A stretch of 6,762 bases of DNA, from contig JBJTCN010000060.1 in assembly GCA_046091905.1 (NCBI GenBank), forward strand, positions 1 to 6,762. Direction: 5' to 3'. Every line of letters starts with the position of its first letter. The first letter of the stretch is position 1. The position numbers were made by a program, and so were the translations under genes. Below are positions 1 through 4,725 of this stretch, piece by piece. The notes beneath the pieces were generated by a model that worked only from the letters and a program-made list of their open reading frames with translations, was not told the DNA's origin and searched no databases. This DNA is from ZLKRG08 sp046091905 (lineage in GTDB: Bacteria > Actinomycetota > Actinomycetes > Nanopelagicales > Nanopelagicaceae).

Positions 1-430
1 AAATCAGCACCACAAATGGCAGGCCCACAAACACTCCCGCCAAAACTACTGCACTTGAAGTAAAGGGCATCGCCCAACCAAACTGCTGGTAAATATATTT
101 ACCTAGCAGGCCATTACGCCCCATCAATGAGATCAGTGCAATACCTGCGACTGTTGGTGGCAGCACGATTGGCGCCAAAACTAAAGGGCGCAACAGATTT
201 GTGAATCGATTAGAACTCTTAGCTAATACCCAAGCAAGTGGCACACCTAAAAGAAGCGAAATAACTGCAGCCAGCGTAGCGGTCCATAAAGAGAGTTTGA
301 TGGCTGCGTTATTAGCTAGCGCATCAAAAAAGCTACTCCAAGGCACCTTTGTAAGTAGCGAAATAAGTGGCGCAATGATTACAAACGAGGCGAGGCTCGC
401 TAGCACTCTGGTGAAAAGGCTGAATCTCAT
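1..430 (-). CDS. modB: Molybdate ABC transporter permease ModB, N-terminal 143 residues (3' end beyond window)
   Basis: Inner-membrane permease of the molybdate importer, which takes Mo(VI) oxyanion from ModA and moves it into the cell using the ATPase ModC. Reading the minus strand from the ATG at 430-428 gives an open frame of 143 residues to the window edge with no stop. It has hydrophobic segments at about residues 8-27, 44-70 (SLWTATLAAVISLLLGVPLA), 79-103 (RPLVLAPIVLPPTVAGIALI) and 125-143. The LAPIVLPPTVAG stretch, followed by a GxNGLLG loop, is typical of ModB-type permeases. The EAA loop that docks ModC lies beyond the edge, so its state is unknown. ModB proteins are usually about 220-270 residues, so roughly half is visible. 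The start codon overlaps the modA stop as ATGA, which implies translational coupling; no strong Shine-Dalgarno is seen. Sulfate (CysT/CysW) permeases are relatives, but the modA neighbour settles the substrate. Confidence 0.9.
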   Translation of the reverse strand, partial: MRFSLFTRVLASLASFVIIAPLISLLTKVPWSSFFDALANNAAIKLSLWTATLAAVISLLLGVPLAWVLAKSSNRFTNLLRPLVLAPIVLPPTVAGIALISLMGRNGLLGKYIYQQFGWAMPFTSSAVVLAGVFVGLPFVVLI

Positions 431-1107
431 TTGATTTCAAAACCTTTTGTTTGCAGCAGTTTCAAACTTTTTTTCGATTTTAAGAAATTTACCAAGGTAT
501 TAGCCCAGCGACTCTTACTTAACTGAGCTATCTGATAAGTAGTTTGAGTTGTTTTTTTATTTGCAAATTCAATAGCTCTTAACTTCCTATTTGCAAGCAC
601 ATCAGTTTTGTAAATGATTGCGGCATCCACTTCTCCCGCTAATAATTTTGCTACGGCACTGGATGCTTTAGGCTCAAGCGATGCTGGCTTACTACTAACG
701 CCTTCTCCTTCCAGTGCGGCATCTGCAGCAGCGCCACATGGAACTTCATGAGCACATTGAATCCAAATGACCTTTTCATTTAAGTCTGAGACTTTGACTA
801 GCTTGGAATTTTTCGGAACTGCTACAACTACCCGATTGATTAAATAATCAGTTCCGCCTGCAAAAGGTTCGGCTGAGACAAAGATATCTGCTGGTGCACC
901 AGCTTTGATTTGAGTTAGTAAATTAGATGATGCTTGGAATGAGAAAATAATCTTGGTTCCAGGATGAGTTTTTTCAAATTGCTTGCCTAGTTCAGTGAAA
1001 CTTTCAGTCAGGCTGGAAGCGGCAAATACGGTAACTGTTGATGCGGCATTTGCGTTTGAGATAAATAATGAAGTAATTAAAGTCATGGCCACGATTAATC
1101 TCTTCAT
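427..1107 (-). CDS. modA: Molybdate-binding protein ModA, short form with a cleavable signal peptide
   Basis: Extracytoplasmic substrate-binding protein that captures molybdate (or tungstate) and delivers it to ModB. A signal peptide is clear: basic KR at 2-3, hydrophobic core 4-17, and an ANA-A signal peptidase I site near residue 21. Family motifs follow: VFAASSLTESF (27-37), FQASSNLLTQI (57-67, second oxyanion-binding serine), GAPADIFVSA (70-79), CAHEVPCGAAAD (118-129, typical of actinobacterial ModA) and GEVDAAIIYKTDV (158-170, with the ligand-region Tyr at 166). At 226 residues it is shorter than the usual 245-260. The loss is concentrated just after residue 79, where the family normally has a helix ending in a DAGL-like turn. 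There is no lipobox cysteine near the cleavage site, although binding proteins of Gram-positive bacteria are usually lipoproteins. It is the first gene of the operon and probably has a leaderless start. Confidence 0.93.
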   Translation of the reverse strand: MKRLIVAMTLITSLFISNANAASTVTVFAASSLTESFTELGKQFEKTHPGTKIIFSFQASSNLLTQIKAGAPADIFVSAEPFAGGTDYLINRVVVAVPKNSKLVKVSDLNEKVIWIQCAHEVPCGAAADAALEGEGVSSKPASLEPKASSAVAKLLAGEVDAAIIYKTDVLANRKLRAIEFANKKTTQTTYQIAQLSKSRWANTLVNFLKSKKSLKLLQTKGFEIK

Positions 1108-1113
1108 TTCACG

Positions 1114-1119
1114 AGTATA
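1114..1119 (-). promoter_or_regulatory. Probable -10 element of the modAB promoter (leaderless)
   Basis: Read on the minus strand this is TATACT, followed by six bases (CGTGAA) and then the modA ATG at 1107. A -10 box this close places the transcription start at or next to the A of the start codon, so the mRNA would have no leader and no Shine-Dalgarno; none is visible. No convincing -35 box is seen at 16-18 bp. Leaderless mRNAs with TANNNT boxes are common in actinobacteria. The assignment is from sequence pattern only. Confidence 0.55.
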
Positions 1120-1131
1120 TAAGGCTATTCT

Positions 1132-1137
1132 TATGCT
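1132..1137 (+). promoter_or_regulatory. Probable -10 element of the TauE/SafE permease promoter (leaderless)
   Basis: TATGCT fits TANNNT and is followed by five bases (TACTT) before the ATG at 1143, so the transcript probably starts at the start codon. A TTCACG at 1108-1113, 18 bp upstream, matches four of six positions of the TTGACA -35 consensus. It abuts the modA start codon on the other strand, so the two divergent promoters are interleaved. No Shine-Dalgarno sequence precedes the ATG. Confidence 0.45.
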
Positions 1138-1142
1138 TACTT

Positions 1143-1874
1143 ATGGTGGAAGTAGCCGCAATCTTCATCGTGGGCCTCTCGGTCGGCTTTTTAAATGGCT
1201 TTGCAGGTGGCGCATCGGTACTCTCTTTTCCAGCAATGATTGCAGTGGGATTAAATCCAATTACTGCAGCAATGACCAATGCGCTGGGAGTCTGGACTGC
1301 AAATGTGGGTGCGCTCTATGGACGCTTTAGCGAGATCAAAGGAATCATTAAAGCGGAGAGCCAATTAATTGGTTACTCAATGATTGGCGCGGTAATTGGT
1401 GGCCTGGCATTGGCATTGATGCCAATTGAAGGTTTCCAAAAGATAGTTCCGGTGCTGATTGCAATTGCCTCTTTATCCTTATTTATTAAAGTACAAGAAA
1501 GCCTGACTCCTTTAAAGCAAAGAATTGAATACTTCTGGCTTACTGCGGTCGGATTCTATGCTGGATATTTTGGACCTGGCCAAGGAGTAATGACAATTGC
1601 GATTCTAGCCCGCGATGCAAAGCGCTCAGTAGCGGATATCAACGTAAGTAAAAATGTAGTGGTCACAATGACATGCATTGGTTCTAACTTAATTTACATA
1701 GCTAGCGGAAAAGTAAATTGGACCTACGCCATTGATTTAGCAATAAGTTGTGCGATTGGTGGATTCTTCGGAGCGAAAGTAGTCGATAAATTTAGTCGCG
1801 AAGTTTACCGAATGGGTATTTTTGTAATTGGAATGCTCTGCGCTATTTGGTTTGCTAAAGAATACTGGATGTAA
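1143..1874 (+). CDS. TauE/SafE family membrane permease
   Basis: Integral membrane protein of the TauE/SafE family (Pfam PF01925), whose studied members carry sulfite, sulfonates or related small anions, usually outward. At 243 residues it has the family's normal length and its internal duplication. Each half opens with a glycine-rich signature: GFLNGFAGGASVLSFPAM (15-32) and GFYAGYFGPGQGVMTIAIL (137-155). About seven to eight hydrophobic segments are seen (about 3-17, 26-36, 42-60, 74-92, 99-116, 130-155, 170-188, 195-214, 224-238). No binding domain is attached and the substrate cannot be read from the sequence. It is transcribed divergently from modAB across only 35 bp. Because several sulfur-oxyanion enzymes need molybdenum cofactor, a sulfite or sulfonate substrate is a reasonable guess, but only a guess. 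Its stop codon directly abuts the stop codon of the convergent MgtC gene. Confidence 0.88.
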   Translation: MVEVAAIFIVGLSVGFLNGFAGGASVLSFPAMIAVGLNPITAAMTNALGVWTANVGALYGRFSEIKGIIKAESQLIGYSMIGAVIGGLALALMPIEGFQKIVPVLIAIASLSLFIKVQESLTPLKQRIEYFWLTAVGFYAGYFGPGQGVMTIAILARDAKRSVADINVSKNVVVTMTCIGSNLIYIASGKVNWTYAIDLAISCAIGGFFGAKVVDKFSREVYRMGIFVIGMLCAIWFAKEYWM

Positions 1875-2336
1875 CTAATCGTCTTCATGACGACGGTTTG
1901 CAGTAATTTCAAGCATATGTGTTGAACGTAGCACGATTAAAATAATTAAAGTTAATCCAACTGACGCAATTTGAAATCCAAGTCCTACCGCACAACCCAT
2001 TGCTGCAGTTGCAAAAACCGTTGCTGCCGTGGTTACACCTTTGGTGCCAGAATCTCTAGTTTGAAAGATTAAACCTGCGCCTAGGAAACCAATACCGGTA
2101 ATGATTGCGTGCATGGCTCGAGTTGGATCGCCAAACTTTGCATTTACATCCAGGATCTGTCCGATATTCACAATCGCCGCAGCGGAAGCGCCAACTAGCG
2201 CCATCGTGCGAGGGCCAACTGATTTACCAGCACGATCTCGCTCCCAGCCAATAGCTGAACCGAGCACCGCTGCAATTGCAGCATTAATTACTACTAAGAA
2301 TTGTTGTGAAAGCTCAACTGCACCAAAATCAATCAT
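1875..2336 (-). CDS. MgtC/SapB family membrane protein, short form
   Basis: Small polytopic membrane protein of the MgtC/SapB family (PF02308). The founding MgtC of Salmonella helps survival at low magnesium and inhibits the F-type ATPase, but many bacterial members are uncharacterised. The 153 residues contain conserved GWERDRAGKSVGPRTMALVG (30-49, the usual GLER...GlRT...LV signature) and GIGFLGAGLIF (81-91), followed by GTKGVTTAATVFATAAMG (97-114). Hydrophobic segments lie at about 13-29, 44-60, 76-91, 102-119 and 122-137. It ends in a charged tail (RRHEDD). The C-terminal soluble ACT-like domain of 230-residue MgtC proteins is absent, as in SapB-type members. It is the last gene of the minus operon, starting 4 nt after the phosphatidyltransferase stop (TAA-TTTA-ATG); no good Shine-Dalgarno is visible. 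A role in magnesium homeostasis is an inference from the family. Confidence 0.88.
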   Translation of the reverse strand: MIDFGAVELSQQFLVVINAAIAAVLGSAIGWERDRAGKSVGPRTMALVGASAAAIVNIGQILDVNAKFGDPTRAMHAIITGIGFLGAGLIFQTRDSGTKGVTTAATVFATAAMGCAVGLGFQIASVGLTLIILIVLRSTHMLEITANRRHEDD

Positions 2337-2340
2337 TAAA

Positions 2341-3042
2341 TTATTCTACGCTTGATTGGCGCACTTTCCAAGAGTGGAGAATCGAAATTCCAAAAATATA
2401 GATTGGAAATAAAACTAGAATCGATTTAAGTGAGCCTGGTCCATTTGGATATTGTGCTGAAAGTATCGTCAATGCAACGAAATAGATGACTGCTAAGGTC
2501 CAAGTAATTGGCCTTAGATACTCCACTTTTACTAGATGCGGAAACTTTAACTTAGTTAAGCTCAACACTGAAAGTAAAACAATAATCAGGATTACATAAC
2601 TTTCCCGAGTGCCGAGAATTAAAAAAGTTGGAATAACTAAGTTCCAAGCCGCGGGGAACCCATTAAACCAGTGATCTTCGGTTTCTTGATCAGTTCTGGC
2701 AAACCAGAGAGCACCGGTGAAGATTATCAAACCTGCATAGAAAAATGATCCATTGCCAGTTAATAATTCTAGTTTTATCAATATCACGACCGGCACAATC
2801 ACGCAAGTTACATAATCCACTACCAAATCAAGGATATGTCCGTCAAATTTTGTTGCATGTATATGAATATCTATTTTTCGAGCTATTGGGCCATCAAATC
2901 CATCGATTAGTTGGCAGATAATCAACCAGAGCAAGCCGCTCTGGTAATTGCCATTAATAAATTGTTCTAGCGAAATTATTCCTGCAATCGCACCAAAGGC
3001 AGTTACTGAATGAACTAAATAGCCTGCCAGAACTTTTCGCAT
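2341..3042 (-). CDS. pcs: CDP-alcohol phosphatidyltransferase, probable phosphatidylcholine synthase
   Basis: Probable membrane enzyme joining choline to CDP-diacylglycerol to give phosphatidylcholine and CMP (EC 2.7.8.24). The CDP-alcohol active site is intact: D47-G-x-D50-G51-x2-A54-R55, then twelve residues, then G68-x3-D72-x3-D76. The usual family spacing between AR and G is eight; a spacing of twelve marks the bacterial Pcs branch. Other Pcs-like stretches are YLVHSVTAFGA (8-18), ALWFARTDQETEDHWFNGFP (111-130) and AAWNLVIP (131-138), the last two resembling the Pcs FADxxxKTxDxxFxGFPxxWN block. Multiple hydrophobic segments (about 9-27, 36-47, 70-92, 99-115, 131-165, 178-195, 207-223) fit a polytopic protein of about 230-250 residues. 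It lies 12 nt after the dehydrogenase gene and 4 nt before the MgtC gene. An unknown alcohol other than choline as acceptor remains possible. Confidence 0.8.
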   Translation of the reverse strand: MRKVLAGYLVHSVTAFGAIAGIISLEQFINGNYQSGLLWLIICQLIDGFDGPIARKIDIHIHATKFDGHILDLVVDYVTCVIVPVVILIKLELLTGNGSFFYAGLIIFTGALWFARTDQETEDHWFNGFPAAWNLVIPTFLILGTRESYVILIIVLLSVLSLTKLKFPHLVKVEYLRPITWTLAVIYFVALTILSAQYPNGPGSLKSILVLFPIYIFGISILHSWKVRQSSVE

Positions 3043-3054
3043 TAGCGCACTTTA

Positions 3055-3795
3055 TTACTTATTACGATGAACTTTATGGTTTGCCGCCTGTGCAACTGGC
3101 CGAATTACTAGAGAATCTACATTCACGTGGCTAGGAGTCATTGCGCACCAGCGAATCGCCTCTGCAATATCACCCGCAGTCAGCGGTTCTGCTACGCCTT
3201 CGTAAACCTTCTCTGCCGCTTCTTTGCTACCCAATCGAACTGCAGAAAATTCCTCAGTTTTAACCATTCCTGGTGCAATCTCTGTAATTCGAATTGGTTC
3301 ACCATTTAATTCAAGTCTAAGTGTTTGAGTTAAAGCTAGCTCTGCAAATTTAGCGTTTGTGTAACTGCCGCCATTTTCATAAACCGCATGACCAGCAGTA
3401 GAAGTAACCACCACAATATGGCTCTTTCCATTAGCTCTTAAATTGGGTAAAAGTCCCTTGGTGACGCGCAAAGTTCCTAATACATTGACATCATATGTTT
3501 TCTGCCAAATATCTGGGTCTGCTTTTTCAATTGAGGTCGCATCAAAAGCACCACCGGCATTATTAACTAGCAAAGCTACAGCGCGATCTGCAATGATCTT
3601 TACAAAATTATTAACGCTTTCTTGATCAGTGACATCAAGTTGAACCGCTTCGATATTTTTATTTGATTTAGCTAATTCAGACAACCGATCGATCCTGCGT
3701 GCCGCCGCTATTACTTGAAAATCATGTTCTGCAAGTAACTTTGCCGTAGCCGCGCCGATTCCGCTACTGGCGCCAGTTACAACTGCCAGTGCCAT
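3055..3795 (-). CDS. Short-chain dehydrogenase/reductase (classical SDR)
   Basis: Cytoplasmic NAD(P)-dependent oxidoreductase of the classical SDR family, 246 residues, the normal length. Visible motifs are the Rossmann TGASSGIG (7-14), an AARR basic pair at 31-34 after the second strand that favours NADP, the DV pair at 54-55, NNAG (78-81), catalytic Asn in VNVLG (104), catalytic S132 in TSTAG, Y145 and K149 in YTNAK, and PGMVKT (175-180). All four catalytic residues are present. It resembles YdfG/serine-3-dehydrogenase-type enzymes, but the substrate cannot be read. The frame is open upstream to a codon at 3846, but I start at ATG 3795-3793: the TGASSGIG motif then sits at its usual depth. 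That ATG also overlaps the methyltransferase stop as TAATG, a coupling arrangement. The longer form would add 17 residues with no family homology. The following phosphatidyltransferase gene begins 12 nt downstream. Confidence 0.92.
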   Translation of the reverse strand: MALAVVTGASSGIGAATAKLLAEHDFQVIAAARRIDRLSELAKSNKNIEAVQLDVTDQESVNNFVKIIADRAVALLVNNAGGAFDATSIEKADPDIWQKTYDVNVLGTLRVTKGLLPNLRANGKSHIVVVTSTAGHAVYENGGSYTNAKFAELALTQTLRLELNGEPIRITEIAPGMVKTEEFSAVRLGSKEAAEKVYEGVAEPLTAGDIAEAIRWCAMTPSHVNVDSLVIRPVAQAANHKVHRNK

Positions 3796-4670
3796 TAAAG
3801 CGTCGCCGCCATAGCTTGAGTGTGTGCAGGTGTTGAGCCACAGCAAGAACCAATCACATTAACTCCAAGCGCCTTCATATCTTCGGCGTACTTCGCCATC
3901 TCTTCTGGAGTGCCATCATAAATAAAATCGCCACCAACTAATTTGGGTAATCCGGCGTTTGATTGAGTGATAATGTAAATACCTTCTGGACGCGCTTCAG
4001 TTAATTCTTTTGCAATTATTCGCATCTCATCTGTGCCTCGGCCGCAATTTGCACCAATAATACGTACGCCTTCAGCAGCTAAAGTCTTAACGGCAACAGC
4101 TGGTTTAACACCCATCATCGTTCTTAAATTGGTATCGAAAGAGAAGGTGACAATTATTGGCAGACTAGGCGCTACTTCTTGTGCAGCTTTGACCGCAGCT
4201 TCTACTTCCTGCAAATCGCTCATGGTTTCAATTAATATCGCATCTACTCCACCGGCTACTAAAGCTTTGATTTGATCTGAAAATAAATTTTTTGCATCAT
4301 CAATGGTCATAGTGCCCATTGGTTCCATCAATTCACCTGATGGGCCGACATCACCCATAACAAAACAGCCAGGGTGGCGGTCTGCAACTTTACGTGCAAT
4401 CTCAGCTCCGGCTTTATTTAATTCAAATAAACGATCTTCAAGCCCGTGCATCTGCAAGCGACCACGAGTGCCACCGAAGGTATTGGTAGTTATTAAATTT
4501 GCGCCAGCTGCGGCGTACTCTTCTAGTACCTCTTCGATAGCAGTTGGATTTTCGACATTCCATAATTCTGGAGCGCCGCCATCAGTTAGGCCCTTACCTT
4601 GCAACATAGTGCCCATTGCACCATCTGAAATTAATATGCCCTTTTCAAGCGCTTCATAAATTGCTGACAT
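3795..4670 (-). CDS. Stand-alone homocysteine S-methyltransferase domain protein (MetH N-terminal type)
   Basis: Zinc-dependent methyltransferase of the homocysteine S-methyltransferase family (PF02574), which makes methionine from homocysteine and a methyl donor. The 291 residues form one (beta/alpha)8 barrel: LISDGAMGTMLQ (13-24), NLITTNTFGGTRGRL (58-72), GDVGPSGELMEPMG (106-119), the catalytic-core LIETMSDLQE (146-155), GANCGRG (206-212) and GSCCGSTPAH (274-283). The expected zinc ligands C209, C276 and C277 are all present. It resembles the first domain of cobalamin-dependent MetH more than MmuM, but lacks the folate, cobalamin and activation domains. The donor is therefore either betaine, S-methylmethionine, or a methyl-corrinoid held by a separate protein; the sequence does not decide. 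The start is ATG 4670-4668, set by AGGAG five bases upstream; an in-frame GTG at 4676 would overlap that site. It is first in a four-gene operon. Confidence 0.88.
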   Translation of the reverse strand: MSAIYEALEKGILISDGAMGTMLQGKGLTDGGAPELWNVENPTAIEEVLEEYAAAGANLITTNTFGGTRGRLQMHGLEDRLFELNKAGAEIARKVADRHPGCFVMGDVGPSGELMEPMGTMTIDDAKNLFSDQIKALVAGGVDAILIETMSDLQEVEAAVKAAQEVAPSLPIIVTFSFDTNLRTMMGVKPAVAVKTLAAEGVRIIGANCGRGTDEMRIIAKELTEARPEGIYIITQSNAGLPKLVGGDFIYDGTPEEMAKYAEDMKALGVNVIGSCCGSTPAHTQAMAATL

Positions 4671-4675
4671 AAACA

Positions 4676-4680
4676 CTCCT
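4676..4680 (-). promoter_or_regulatory. Ribosome binding site deciding the methyltransferase start
   Basis: Minus-strand AGGAG, five bases (TGTTT) before the ATG at 4670. The spacing is normal for that ATG, while the alternative in-frame GTG at 4676-4674 begins within the last G of the site and could not use it. This favours the 291-residue protein over the 293-residue form. Confidence 0.8.
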
Positions 4681-4692
4681 ATCGAGAAGAGA

Positions 4693-4698
4693 ATTCTA
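4693..4698 (-). promoter_or_regulatory. Probable -10 element of the methyltransferase-SDR-Pcs-MgtC operon
   Basis: Minus-strand TAGAAT matches TATAAT at five of six positions. Transcription would start about 7 nt on, near 4686, giving a leader of roughly 16 nt that just contains the AGGAG site. A TTGGTC at 4722-4717, 18 bp upstream, is a weak -35 candidate (three of six positions). The motif overlaps an AGAATTCT palindrome (4690-4697). No separate clear promoter for the plus-strand deacetylase gene is seen in the same 55-bp spacer; TAACCT at 4700-4705 is the best but poor candidate. Confidence 0.4.
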
Positions 4699-4711
4699 CT
4701 AACCTTGCATT

Positions 4712-4717
4712 AAGGAG
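4712..4717 (+). promoter_or_regulatory. Strong ribosome binding site of the deacetylase gene
   Basis: AAGGAG lies eight bases before the ATG at 4726, an almost ideal Shine-Dalgarno site. It contrasts with the leaderless or coupled starts of most other genes in the window and fixes the start of the 370-residue protein. Confidence 0.8.
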
Positions 4718-4725
4718 ACCAATTC

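Noticed and set aside
1108..1142. Moco or other riboswitch upstream of modA
   Set aside because: Only 35 bp separate the two divergent start codons, and the -10 box sits 6 bp from the modA ATG; there is no room for a structured leader.
983..1330. Open frame of 115 codons on the plus strand spanning the modA/TauE spacer
   Set aside because: It runs antisense to the well-supported modA start and then out of frame with the TauE gene; the protein has no recognisable family features and its composition looks like a frame shadow.
1879..1893. Inverted repeat TCGTC-TTCAT-GACGA as a possible bidirectional terminator between the TauE and MgtC genes
   Set aside because: The stem is only 5 bp, there is no T run on either side, and it lies inside the MgtC coding end (codons for HEDD). 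It is too weak to call a terminator.
3796..3846. 17-residue N-terminal extension of the SDR up to a codon at 3846
   Set aside because: The extension has no SDR homology, would place the glycine motif too deep, and overlaps the methyltransferase end; the TAATG start at 3795 fits better.
4671..4676. GTG start two codons upstream for the methyltransferase
   Set aside because: It overlaps the AGGAG ribosome binding site; the ATG at 4670 has proper spacing.
4690..4697. Palindrome AGAATTCT in the divergent spacer as a regulator operator
   Set aside because: Eight bases containing a simple EcoRI site are expected by chance in AT-rich DNA, and there is no flanking symmetry to support an operator.
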